The notes: generated by a model from the sequence alone, not told the origin. 64,000 bases of DNA from Rhodococcus sp. Leaf247 (GCF_001426185.1 NZ_LMRP01000004.1:382405-446404), one strand, 5' to 3'. Shown: positions 8,392 through 16,269, counted from the stretch's first letter. A program made the numbers and translations.

Positions 8392-9438
8392 GTGACAGAC
8401 GAGCTGCGCACTGCGCGCGTGAGCCGCACACCCTCGGTGGTGGATCGGTTGAATTCGGCCGCGCACGGGAGCGTTCCGTTCTCCGTCGAGTTCTCGCCGC
8501 CGCGCGACGAGGCAGCGGAAGACCGCCTGTGGCGGACCGTTCGATCCTTCGAGCAGATGCATCCGGCCTTCGTGTCCATGACGTACGGGGCCGGCGGATC
8601 CACCCGCGACCGGACCGTGCGCGTCACCGGCGAGCTCGCGGAACTGACGACACTCCTGCCCGTGGCTCATCTGACGGCGGTGTCGCACAGTCGCACGGAG
8701 TTGCGGTCGATGGTCGGTGCCTACGCCGATCGCGGTATCTCCAACATCCTCGTTCTCCGCGGTGATCCGCCCGGTGATCCGCTCGGACCGTGGGAGAAGC
8801 ATCCCGAGGGCGTCGAATACGCGGAGGAACTCGTTCGACTGGTCTGCGAGTTGGGCGACTTCCATGTCGGCGTCGCGTCGTTCCCGGAGGGCCATCACCG
8901 AGCTCCCGACCTGGACCACGACACGAAGCACCTGGTGGCGAAGCTGCGCGCCGGTGCGGAGTACTCGATCACCCAGATGTTCTTCGACGTCGAGGACTAC
9001 TTGCGGCTGCGGGACCGCGTCGAGGCCTTCGATCCCGAGCAGGGACTCAAGCCCATCATCCCCGAGATCATGCCCATCACGTCGCTGCGGACCATCCGCC
9101 GAGCCATGGAGCTCTCCGGGTCCTCGGTTCCACCCGCCGTGGAGAAGCGCCTCACCGCCGCCGCGGGTACGGGCAGCGAGGAGGACCGCGCCGCCGTTCG
9201 GGCCGTCGGCATCGAACTGGCCACGGAGATGGGGGAGCGCCTGATCTCCGAGGGCGCGCCGGGTCTGCACTTCATCACCTTGAACTTTGCCAAGGCCACC
9301 ACCGAGGTCGTCGAGAACCTCGGCTTGGCCAGGCCTGTTCCGGAGTCCTCGGGTGGGACCGGTGTCGCGTCAGCGCCGAGTGTCGAGAACTCGGGACTTC
9401 CATACGAGGGTTCCCTGGCGGCGTCCCCGGTCCGATGA
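8392..9438 (+). CDS. metF: Methylenetetrahydrofolate reductase family protein
   Basis: Reduces 5,10-methylenetetrahydrofolate to 5-methyltetrahydrofolate for methionine synthesis. The 348-aa TIM-barrel protein shows FSVEFSPPRDEAAE near the N-terminus, FVSMTYGAGGSTRDRT, NILVLRGDPPGD, the FFDVEDY segment and GLHFITLNFAKAT near the end, all characteristic of MetF. It corresponds to Rv2172c. GTG 8392 is chosen from the -10 box 6 nt upstream. The last 23 codons overlap the convergent glycosyltransferase gene by 69 bp; this tail (after LARPVPES) looks unstructured and dispensable. Confidence 0.9.
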   Translation: MTDELRTARVSRTPSVVDRLNSAAHGSVPFSVEFSPPRDEAAEDRLWRTVRSFEQMHPAFVSMTYGAGGSTRDRTVRVTGELAELTTLLPVAHLTAVSHSRTELRSMVGAYADRGISNILVLRGDPPGDPLGPWEKHPEGVEYAEELVRLVCELGDFHVGVASFPEGHHRAPDLDHDTKHLVAKLRAGAEYSITQMFFDVEDYLRLRDRVEAFDPEQGLKPIIPEIMPITSLRTIRRAMELSGSSVPPAVEKRLTAAAGTGSEEDRAAVRAVGIELATEMGERLISEGAPGLHFITLNFAKATTEVVENLGLARPVPESSGGTGVASAPSVENSGLPYEGSLAASPVR

Positions 9439-10563
9439 GGCGAGCAACGCCGTGCCGGCAGCGATCGACAGCGGGTGCAGTGCCGACGTGACGACGTCCC
9501 GCGCGAACGTGTCGCCACTGCCCTCGGCTCGTCTCGCAGCCAGTCGCGACACCACTCCGGCCGCGTAGCCGACAGCGCCCCACCGGCGCATCGGTCCACC
9601 GACGACCAGTGCTGCCGGCGGTATGACCCAGATCGCGGTAGCGACCGCCGATACCGCGAGAGTGCCTGCAGCACCGCCGAACTGGGACCACAACCATTTC
9701 GCGTGGCCGGCACGAACCTGGGCGGCGTCCGTGTACATCCGGCAGCTCGCGACCCGTCCGCCGTACGCCACCGCGGTCGAGAAACCGTGTCGTCGAACAT
9801 GCCGCACCAACGCGAGGTCGTCCGCGACCGCGAACCGTGTGCACTCGTGACCCCCGACATCGCGGTAGGCCGCGGCGTCGACGACGAGGAACTGTCCGTT
9901 GGCGACGCCCATCGACGGGCGCCGCCCGCTGTTCGCGGCGCGCACCAGCAACGTGACGGACCACGACCACGACAGCAGGGGTTGGACGAGACGCTCGACC
10001 GCGGTGACGGCGACCTCGCCGGGCCACGGACTGAGAAAGGCCGCGCCGAGATCACGCATCGACGCGGCGGCGGCGTCCAGAGCGTCGGGGTGCAGGCGGA
10101 CGTCCGCGTCGAGGAACACGACGACGGTGGGGTCCGTCGTGGCCAGGGCGCGGGTCCCCAGGTCGATGCACGCGAGGGACTTGCCCATCCCGGCGTCGTC
10201 GATGCCCGCCCGGGTGCGTCCGTGCAGCACGTCGAAACGCGGGTCGTCACCGACGACGGCCAGAGCAGCCTCGGCGGTATCGTCCGACGACTCGTCGTCG
10301 AGGATCAACACGGTCAGCTGTGAGCGGGTCCGCTGGGCCATCAGGTCGCGCAGGAGATGCGGCAGCCGCGCCGCTTCGTCGCGGGCCGGGATGCAGACGG
10401 TGATCCGCTCTCCGTCGCGTACCGCAGCGGCATCCCGTGGGCGGACGACGGGCGCGGAGAGGGCATTCGCCGACGCCACCGCCGCGGCGGCGACGGAGGT
10501 GAGCGTTCCCGCGATCACCGTCCGGCGACCGACTGCGGCCATGGAGGAACGGCCGATCGTCAC
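9370..10563 (-). CDS. Family 2 glycosyltransferase, probably carotenoid glycosyltransferase (CrtQ/CruG-like)
   Basis: A 397-aa membrane-associated GT2. A hydrophobic N-terminus is followed by CIPARDEAARLPHLLRDL, DDESSDDT, the DXD-type motif FLDADV, and an acceptor/catalytic region with ADDLALVRHVRRHG and the QVRAGHAKW stretch, then two or three C-terminal membrane segments. It probably glycosylates the hydroxyl introduced by the hydratase encoded two genes upstream (cruF), giving a carotenoid glycoside. The GTG start overlaps the lppM stop in GTGA. The 3' end overlaps metF by 69 bp in convergent orientation. The substrate is inferred from context. Confidence 0.75.
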   Translation of the reverse strand: MTIGRSSMAAVGRRTVIAGTLTSVAAAAVASANALSAPVVRPRDAAAVRDGERITVCIPARDEAARLPHLLRDLMAQRTRSQLTVLILDDESSDDTAEAALAVVGDDPRFDVLHGRTRAGIDDAGMGKSLACIDLGTRALATTDPTVVVFLDADVRLHPDALDAAAASMRDLGAAFLSPWPGEVAVTAVERLVQPLLSWSWSVTLLVRAANSGRRPSMGVANGQFLVVDAAAYRDVGGHECTRFAVADDLALVRHVRRHGFSTAVAYGGRVASCRMYTDAAQVRAGHAKWLWSQFGGAAGTLAVSAVATAIWVIPPAALVVGGPMRRWGAVGYAAGVVSRLAARRAEGSGDTFARDVVTSALHPLSIAAGTALLASSDRGRRQGTLVWKSRVLDTRR

Positions 10564-11285
10564 GTCCTGTCGGCCGGCTGACGACGCCCGGGCCGGGAGG
10601 CCCCACGAGCGACGTACGCCATGCCGCCCACGATCGCGGCGACGCCGACGGTCACACCGAAGACGATCCCGGCCCAGCCTGCGAAGCTGCGGGTGTTCGG
10701 ATCCGAGTAGCGAACCTCCGCCCGTAGCGTGCTCCGCTCGCCCGCGGGCAACTTCCAGGACACGACGTTGTCGCCTTCCCGTGCACCGTTCGTGGTGGCG
10801 ACCCGCGCAGGGAACGCGATGGTGAACTGCACGTCGCTGCCCTGTGCGGGAATGTTGGACAGATCCACCTGTCCGGACAGCGTCACCAGATCCCCGGAAC
10901 GGACCAGGGAGAGCTGGAACAGGCCGACCGACTGCTCGGACAACGCGGCAAGTTGCTGCACGTCTCCGAACGTCAGGTCGTTGAACAGCGCCTCGCTGCC
11001 CACGTAGCCGTCGGAGTTGTACGACTGCACGCGGATCTTGCTTCCGAGGGACTGCGGTACTTCCAGGCCGGGGCCCGTGTCACCGTCGGCTGTGGGCACG
11101 GTCGCCGCCACGATGCGACCGGAGACCCGGTCGTTGGACGACACTCCCATCGACACCTGCGCGCGCAGGCAGCCCGCCAGCAGGGGGACCGTCATCAGCG
11201 CGAGGACGAGGACGGACAGAATTCGACGCGACGGGCGGAGGCGTCTGGTGGAGGCTACGGCAGCGGGCTGGGACACAGCGGTCAT
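10560..11285 (-). CDS. lppM: LppM-like lipoprotein
   Basis: A 241-aa exported lipoprotein. The basic N-terminus and hydrophobic stretch end in lipobox LLAGC (Cys39). A beta-rich exported domain follows, and a C-terminal transmembrane helix (about 207-229) precedes a short basic tail, matching the domain plan of M. tuberculosis LppM (Rv2171). LppM has been linked to phosphatidylinositol mannoside handling and phagosome interaction in mycobacteria. Here it lies between cruF (23-nt gap) and the glycosyltransferase (4-bp overlap), inside the carotenoid-modifying operon. Confidence 0.82.
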   Translation of the reverse strand: MTAVSQPAAVASTRRLRPSRRILSVLVLALMTVPLLAGCLRAQVSMGVSSNDRVSGRIVAATVPTADGDTGPGLEVPQSLGSKIRVQSYNSDGYVGSEALFNDLTFGDVQQLAALSEQSVGLFQLSLVRSGDLVTLSGQVDLSNIPAQGSDVQFTIAFPARVATTNGAREGDNVVSWKLPAGERSTLRAEVRYSDPNTRSFAGWAGIVFGVTVGVAAIVGGMAYVARGASRPGRRQPADRT

Positions 11286-11308
11286 CGTGCCAGGGTGCCC
11301 CGCCGATG

Positions 11309-12160
11309 TCAGTGAACGGGTCTGTCGAGCGCGCGCGTCGTGTCGACCCGGACGAGACCACGCCGCCGGGCGGTGACGGCGAACAGGAACGGAACGCCCA
11401 CGACACCCATGGCGACGAGGCCGTACAGCGCCGACCATCCGAGGTTCGGCAGGAAGACCGCATGCGCCAGTGACGATCCCAGCCATGTCCAGACGAACAG
11501 CCCCCACGGGACGACGTACGAGACGTCTCGAATTCTCGATCGTCCGACGCGTCCCAGCAGTTCCATGGCGCAGGCCATGAGCGTCGCGACGAGCAGCCAG
11601 CCGACGTAGTTGGTCCACGGGATGCCGGGCAGCCCGGGTAGAGCCGCGAAGGTGCTGCACCATGCCCACTGGCCGTCCGCCACCATCTGCGGGTCGAGAT
11701 ACAGGTCCCATCCGACGACGCCCACGGTGGTCAGCGCGATGCGGGGGAGCACGGGGGCGCGCAGTCTCCCGGTCACGACCCGTGCCGCGCACCAGACGGG
11801 GTACAGCCCGGCGGTCCAGGCGAACGGAACGACCACCGGCACGTGCGCGATCGAGGGTCCGATCCGGTCCTGCGCGTAGGCGTAACAGCCGAACGGCATG
11901 CCCGTCCGGGTCCCGATGATCTCGGCCGTCAGCCCGATGCCGGCGGTGACGACGACCATGGCCGTCGCCCAGCCGACACCTCGCGCCGACGCAGCATGCG
12001 TGATGCACGCTGCGGCGAGCAGCGCGACCACGCAGAACGTCACCGCGTCCTTGGTGCCGCCCGAGACGAGCGGGTAGCTGATCTGTGCGAGCACCGCCGC
12101 CAGTGCGAACGCCAGTGCCACCGGCGTGGGCGCCCTGTTCCGGACGGACGGCCGGGTCAT
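11309..12160 (-). CDS. cruF: Carotenoid 1',2'-hydratase family membrane protein (CruF-like)
   Basis: A 283-aa polytopic protein with about seven hydrophobic helices and the motifs of the carotenoid biosynthesis (DUF422/CruF) family: TAEIIGTRTGMPFG, WDLYLDPQMV..G.W and PWTNYVGWLL. CruF adds water across the C1',C2' double bond of acyclic carotenoid ends (gamma-carotene or lycopene type). It starts inside the crtO stop (ATGA). With CrtO upstream and a GT2 downstream, the expected product is a 1'-hydroxylated, glycosylated keto-gamma-carotene; that route is inference. Confidence 0.8.
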   Translation of the reverse strand: MTRPSVRNRAPTPVALAFALAAVLAQISYPLVSGGTKDAVTFCVVALLAAACITHAASARGVGWATAMVVVTAGIGLTAEIIGTRTGMPFGCYAYAQDRIGPSIAHVPVVVPFAWTAGLYPVWCAARVVTGRLRAPVLPRIALTTVGVVGWDLYLDPQMVADGQWAWCSTFAALPGLPGIPWTNYVGWLLVATLMACAMELLGRVGRSRIRDVSYVVPWGLFVWTWLGSSLAHAVFLPNLGWSALYGLVAMGVVGVPFLFAVTARRRGLVRVDTTRALDRPVH

Positions 12161-13773
12161 CGGCGTGAGGGCAGCGCCGACCCGACCCGCGACACGGCGC
12201 GGCGAAGGGGGCTGCCCGCACGCTCGGCCATCGCCAGTCGTGCCGCGCTACGCCCACTCGATCCGGACACCCCGCCGCCCGGATGCATGGATGCTCCGGT
12301 GAGGAAGAAGGACGGCGCTCCGGGAACGGTCATCCCGGCGAGTGCGGGCATTGGTCGCCACATCATCATCTGGTGCAGCGACATCTCCACGTGCATGACG
12401 TTGCCGCCGATGAGCCCGAGTTCCTGCTCGAGGTCCCACGGTGACTGGGTATGGCGCTCGAGGATGCTGTCCGCGAAACCGGGGGCGTACTTGTCGACCT
12501 CGGCGACGATCCGGTCGCCTTCGAGCTCGGCGACGTCCGGGCTGTTGCCTCGCCAGGTCCGTCCGTCGGCGAGCGTGTACGGATGCCACTGGGACCACAG
12601 CGACACCTGATGCTCGCCCGGCTTGGCGATCGACGGATCGACCGCGCTGAAGCTCATGGCGAGCACGACCGGCGCCGGAGGTAGGTCTCCGGCAGATGCG
12701 GCACCGTGCGCACGACGTAGCTGTGCTCGGTCGTGCACCAGCAGTTGCAGTCCCCGCGTGGACGATTCGAGGCTGGGAGCGCCCGGGTACTGCGGGAGCT
12801 CGGACGTCGACGCACGCACGACCATGCCGATGCCGGGGCCGACGTCGATCTGTCGACGCCAGGATTCGGTCGTGGCGGTGTCGAATCCACCCGCGTCGAG
12901 AAGGTCGAGCGTGGTCAGGATGTGACACCCGGCGATGACGGTCCGGGCGCGAACCTCCTCGCCGCCGGCGGTGCGGACGGCCCACCCGTCACCGTGTCGC
13001 GTCACCGACGTCACGGCGTCGCCGAGTGACACCGTTCCGCCGTCCGCCTCGATCTTCGTCTGGAGGGCCACGCTCAGTGCCCCGCTACCGCCGACCGCCC
13101 GGCCCGGCGGAGTGGTGTGCATGAGCGCGTTGAACGCGACCATGGGCGCGGTTCCCGGCTCGGACATCGGGGGACCGGACTGCGCGCCGAACCATGCGAG
13201 AGCCGCCTTGAGCCGCTCGCTGTCGAACCACCGGTTCAACAGGGAATCTCCCGAGGCGAGGAACTCGCGCGACAGAGCCGCCGCGCCATCACTCGCGTCC
13301 ATTCCCCAGAACGACGACAGCAGGGCACGACCGGTCGGGGGACTGCCGAAGGACTTCATCACCCGCGCGCTGCGGGGACCCCACAGCGCGACGAACGCCC
13401 GGTAGGCATCCGCATCCTTGCGGCCACACGCGGCTTCGATCGACGCGCACGTCGCGTCGAGATCGACGGAGAAGACGATTCCGGGCTGATCCGTTCCGGG
13501 GGGCGGGGGAGCGAAAGCCCACGGATCGCAGTCGAGATAGCGAAGGCCGTGGTCGCCGAGGCGGAGTTCCTCGATGATGCCGGTCTGCCGGATCATGATG
13601 TGGGCGGACGATCCGCGGTCCACCTTGTGGCCGGGGAAGCGCTCCACCGTGGAGGCGGCCCCACCGACTACGGTGTCGCGTTCGAGCACCCGTACCGACC
13701 ATCCTGCGTCGGTGAGGTAGGCGGCGGAGACCAGTGCGTTGTGGCCGGATCCGATGACGGCGGCATCGATCAC
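12157..13773 (-). CDS. crtO: CrtO-type carotenoid ketolase / CrtI-related FAD oxidoreductase
   Basis: A 538-aa FAD protein with N-terminal GSGHNALVSAAYL, an aromatic substrate region (QMMMWRPMP) and C-terminal motif FFLTGASMHPGGGVSGSSG, as in CrtI-family enzymes. Length and motifs match the CrtO ketolase of Rhodococcus erythropolis, which introduces a 4-keto group on beta-ionone rings. The GTG start overlaps the GNAT stop (GTGA) and the stop overlaps cruF. A generic phytoene-desaturase-like oxidoreductase is the alternative. Confidence 0.8.
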   Translation of the reverse strand: MIDAAVIGSGHNALVSAAYLTDAGWSVRVLERDTVVGGAASTVERFPGHKVDRGSSAHIMIRQTGIIEELRLGDHGLRYLDCDPWAFAPPPPGTDQPGIVFSVDLDATCASIEAACGRKDADAYRAFVALWGPRSARVMKSFGSPPTGRALLSSFWGMDASDGAAALSREFLASGDSLLNRWFDSERLKAALAWFGAQSGPPMSEPGTAPMVAFNALMHTTPPGRAVGGSGALSVALQTKIEADGGTVSLGDAVTSVTRHGDGWAVRTAGGEEVRARTVIAGCHILTTLDLLDAGGFDTATTESWRRQIDVGPGIGMVVRASTSELPQYPGAPSLESSTRGLQLLVHDRAQLRRAHGAASAGDLPPAPVVLAMSFSAVDPSIAKPGEHQVSLWSQWHPYTLADGRTWRGNSPDVAELEGDRIVAEVDKYAPGFADSILERHTQSPWDLEQELGLIGGNVMHVEMSLHQMMMWRPMPALAGMTVPGAPSFFLTGASMHPGGGVSGSSGRSAARLAMAERAGSPLRRAVSRVGSALPSRR

Positions 13774-14456
13774 GTGGTCGGCCTCATTTCTGTGGTGGTG
13801 GTGAACGGTGACGCGGTTCCCTCTGTCGACGGTAGGCCGCGTTCTGTCAGAGGTAATTCGCGGCCGAGGACGGCGAAGGGTCGGGAATCACCGGCGAAGT
13901 GGAAACGTCGCACGACGTCGACGAAACCCATTCTGCGGTAGAGCCTCCATGCTCGGTTGTCCTCGCCCGCCACTTCGGGTGTCGAGAGCAGCACCGCGCT
14001 CTCTCGGCGTCCGTCGAGCAGCGCGAGCAGGAGGCGTTCTCCCAGACGGTGCCCCTGCGCCTCCGGAGAGACGTGGAGTTCGGTGAGTTCCACGTAGTCG
14101 GCCAGCATCGCTTCGGAGCGCTCGTGTGACCACCCGGCTCGCCGCATTCCGTCACGAACCTGTTGGTGCCACCACTGGTGGGGTGCGCCTCGGTAGCAGT
14201 ACGCGATGGCGACGAGCGGGCGGTGACCTTCGTCTCCCTCCGGTGCCAGCGCGCCGACGGCGCGCCAGCCGGGACGCAGGATGTGTTCCGCCCACATCGG
14301 CGCACGGTGGAGTTCGGTGCCGCGTGGATAGCCCATCGCCGCGACGTAGACCGAGAGCGCCTCGGTGAGCCGTCGCCGCATCTCCTGTGGAGACAGCTCG
14401 ATCAGCACCGGACCGTGGTCCGAGACCTGTTCGGCGGCGTCCGACACGGTGTTCAC
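13770..14456 (-). CDS. GNAT family N-acetyltransferase (Rv2170-like)
   Basis: A 228-aa GCN5-related acetyltransferase. The core motif A is seen at ELHVSPEAQGHRLGERLLLALL (acetyl-CoA pyrophosphate loop), followed by a beta strand and RLYRRMGFVDVVRRFHFAGD, a typical motif B. Position between lppM-type genes and the dcw cluster matches Rv2170. It is the first gene of the crtO-cruF-lppM-GT2 operon, its stop overlapping crtO. The GTG start gives MNTVSDA. The substrate is unknown. A LexA-type box lies 60 bp upstream. Confidence 0.8.
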   Translation of the reverse strand: MNTVSDAAEQVSDHGPVLIELSPQEMRRRLTEALSVYVAAMGYPRGTELHRAPMWAEHILRPGWRAVGALAPEGDEGHRPLVAIAYCYRGAPHQWWHQQVRDGMRRAGWSHERSEAMLADYVELTELHVSPEAQGHRLGERLLLALLDGRRESAVLLSTPEVAGEDNRAWRLYRRMGFVDVVRRFHFAGDSRPFAVLGRELPLTERGLPSTEGTASPFTTTTEMRPTT

Positions 14457-14515
14457 CTCGATTCCTCGCCTCGATCCCTGGCTTCCTGTCGGTGGCCCGC
14501 GCTATGGTGAATCCA

Positions 14516-14531
14516 TCGAACACGCGTTCGA
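14516..14531. promoter_or_regulatory. Perfect LexA (SOS) box
   Basis: TCGAAC-ACGC-GTTCGA exactly matches the mycobacterial LexA site TCGAAC-N4-GTTCGA. It lies between the divergent GNAT-crtO operon (start 14456) and the HEPN-like gene (start 14705). A plus-strand -10-like TATGGT ends just upstream (about 14503-14508), placing the box over a possible transcription start. The symmetry extends to ATCCA...TGGAT with one extra base. Confidence 0.75.
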
Positions 14532-14704
14532 ATGGATCGTGCCTCGGCGCCGAACGGTTCCGGCAGGTCGATTCTGCAACGATGTCCGACCTCCATGCTT
14601 ACATCGCCCTCGTTCGGGCCGCTCGGCGGACTGTTCGAAGGGTCCGCGGTGTTGTACGGAGAGAACACCGACACGAGGGATGGGTCAGACAGGGAGGTCC
14701 GGCA

Positions 14705-15247
14705 ATGATGGCAAACCCGACAGTCCACAGCTCGACGGTTCGCGGTTCTGCGGCGCGCGGTCCGGCAGAGGCAGACGCGGCACACCGCGCCCCGGTCGGC
14801 GGTAGTGCGGAGCGCTCCACTGTCGTGTCCATCGGTGCGAAGACGTCGGCACCGCGTCCCTATGCGCGGGCTCGGATGCTGCTCCGTCGTGCCGACGCCA
14901 TCCTGGGGGATGCTGCCGGTGCGCCGTCGGCGGCGGACCGTTTCCTGGAGTCCTACGTAGCGGCTCTGCGCGGCGCGGGCGCGTTGCTCGACGCGGTCGA
15001 TCCGGTCCCCAAGCGCGGCGCGTCACGCAGCGCGTGGGTGCGCATGCAGGTGGCTGCTCCGGACTTCACCGAGTGGGCTGCGTACTTCTCCGCGTACTCC
15101 GCGCTCCGCGCCTCCATCGAGGCCGGATCCGCGGATCGTCTCGACGAGGCGGAGGCCGACGAGTTCTTCCTGCAGGTCGGGCGCTTTCTGCACCGTGTGG
15201 AAGACCGCGTGAACGTCCGTTCCGACGACGTCGCGGTGCCCGCCTAG
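14705..15247 (+). CDS. SAV_6107-like HEPN domain protein
   Basis: A 180-aa protein. The first 55 residues are disordered; then a helical domain contains the family pattern RFLESYVAALRGAGALLDA, SAWVRMQVAAPDFTEWAAYFSAYSALRASIEAG and DEFFLQVGRFLHRVED. This resembles the SAV_6107-like HEPN family found beside dcw clusters in actinobacteria. The canonical HEPN nuclease motif (R-X4-6-H) is not evident, so it may be non-catalytic. AGGGAGG lies 7 nt before ATG 14705 (a second ATG follows at once). A LexA box lies 174 bp upstream. The cellular role is unknown. Confidence 0.75.
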   Translation: MMANPTVHSSTVRGSAARGPAEADAAHRAPVGGSAERSTVVSIGAKTSAPRPYARARMLLRRADAILGDAAGAPSAADRFLESYVAALRGAGALLDAVDPVPKRGASRSAWVRMQVAAPDFTEWAAYFSAYSALRASIEAGSADRLDEAEADEFFLQVGRFLHRVEDRVNVRSDDVAVPA

Positions 15248-15324
15248 GGCCGGTCGCCACCACGGCGGCGATTTTTCTCGCATACTGGTGGTGCAGGTAG
15301 GTGGTACGCCGCCGATTCTGCTCG

Positions 15325-15388
15325 TATCATCGTCAACAGGTAGCCGGGACCGATCGGCTACCTCTCGCTTCTGGCAAAGAAGCGAGAG
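15325..15388 (+). promoter_or_regulatory. Promoter and tandem-hairpin leader of the DUF3040 gene
   Basis: A -10-like TATCAT (15325-15330) is followed by two abutting perfect hairpins. The first has 8-bp arms GGTAGCCG (15339-15346) and CGGCTACC (15355-15362). The second has 11-bp arms (15362-15372 and 15378-15388) around the loop GGCAA. The ribosome binding site GGGGGAGG and GTG 15416 follow. The transcript would start at or near the first hairpin, so this is probably a structured leader. A short-range terminator is less likely because no T-run follows. Confidence 0.5.
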
Positions 15389-15415
15389 CCATCATCCAGT
15401 GCCGGGGGAGGTACC

Positions 15416-15841
15416 GTGCCACTCTCCGAGCACGAGCAGCGCATGCTCGATCAAATCGAGAGCGCTCTCTATGCCGAGGACCCCAAGTTCGCGTCTACCG
15501 TGCGCGGCGGACGGATTCGGGCCGCGTCCACGCGGCGTCGTTTCCAGGCCGTCGCCCTGTTCGTGATCGGCCTCATTCTGCTCATCGCAGGTGTGGCTCT
15601 CCCGATCAAGCCCGGTGGATTCCCGATCATCAGCCTCGTCGGCTTCGTGTTCATGTTCGGGTCGGGCGTGCTTCTCCTGTTGCGCAAGCCCGCCACGTCA
15701 CAGTCCGATCGATCCGGCGGCGCCGACACCGCGTCGCCAGGGGAGACACGTCGTCCGGGATCCGCGCCGCGCCGCGGCCCCCGCCGGGGCTTCTCCTCAC
15801 GTATGGAAGACCGCTTCAAACGCCGTTTCGACCAGGAGTAG
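15416..15841 (+). CDS. DUF3040 small membrane protein (Rv2169c-like)
   Basis: A 141-aa protein. The N-terminal LSEHEQRMLDQIESALYAEDPKFAS is the hallmark of DUF3040. Two transmembrane helices follow (about 44-63 and 70-90), then a basic disordered tail. It sits directly upstream of mraZ as Rv2169c does. The GTG start has GGGGGAGG 4-5 nt upstream. The function is unknown; conservation next to the division cluster suggests an envelope role. Confidence 0.85.
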   Translation: MPLSEHEQRMLDQIESALYAEDPKFASTVRGGRIRAASTRRRFQAVALFVIGLILLIAGVALPIKPGGFPIISLVGFVFMFGSGVLLLLRKPATSQSDRSGGADTASPGETRRPGSAPRRGPRRGFSSRMEDRFKRRFDQE

Positions 15842-15887
15842 CGCGCACAGAACCGACGCGCGCGGATCCTGGTCCGCATCGACCGCC

Positions 15888-15921
15888 ACAGCGCGGCACC
15901 CCCGACGGGGTGCCGCGCTGT
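15888..15921 (+). terminator. Strong hairpin terminator after the DUF3040 gene
   Basis: A perfect 15-bp stem (15888-15902 with 15907-15921) closes a CGAC loop and is followed by TGTCGTCTGTG. It separates the DUF3040 unit from the mraZ promoter region. Confidence 0.85.
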
Positions 15922-15974
15922 TGTCGTCTGTGTGGGTCCGGTGGCGTCGCATAGCGGTCTCGGGCAACTCGCGC

Positions 15975-16039
15975 CCCACCTCGCCCCACGATCGGCTCCG
16001 CGATCCCGCGAATCCCCACCGCGCCCCACAGCAACTCAC
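15975..16039 (-). promoter_or_regulatory. Upstream inverted array of MraZ-box-like repeats
   Basis: CCCAC (GTGGG on the minus strand) recurs in strict 10-bp phase at 15975, 15985, 16015 and 16025, with near matches CCCGC at 16005 and CTCAC at 16035; only the 15995 position is degenerate. This is the same period and core as the three GTGGG boxes at the mraZ promoter, in the opposite orientation. The rest of the 489-base gap between the DUF3040 gene and mraZ holds the terminator at 15888-15921, further C-rich sequence, and the mraZ promoter; no gene is supported there. Confidence 0.45.
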
Positions 16040-16236
16040 CAATCGCTGATCGCGGACACCACCGATTACAGGGCCCCCTCTCACCTGGCCTTATTCGTTG
16101 CGGTGAGCCCCACTCGGCCATCTGTTGCCGTGGGCCTGCCGCGGCCACTGTCCGGGCGAAATAATTTCTCCCACCACCCCCACCGCTGTCACCTGCATCT
16201 TTCGTGATCCCTCACTAATTCGATGCTCCACATCGA

Positions 16237-16269
16237 TTGAATGTGGGGGAAAGTGGGGTAATGTGGTGG
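16237..16269 (+). promoter_or_regulatory. mraZ promoter with three MraZ boxes
   Basis: Three 10-bp direct repeats (16240-16249, 16250-16259, 16260-16269) carry GTGGG at 16243 and 16253 and GTGGT at 16263. GTGGG-N5 repeats in 10-bp phase are the MraZ operator known from E. coli. A possible promoter, TTGAAT (16237-16242) and TAATGT (16259-16264) with 16-bp spacing, is embedded in the repeats, which would allow MraZ to repress its own operon. Confidence 0.7.
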
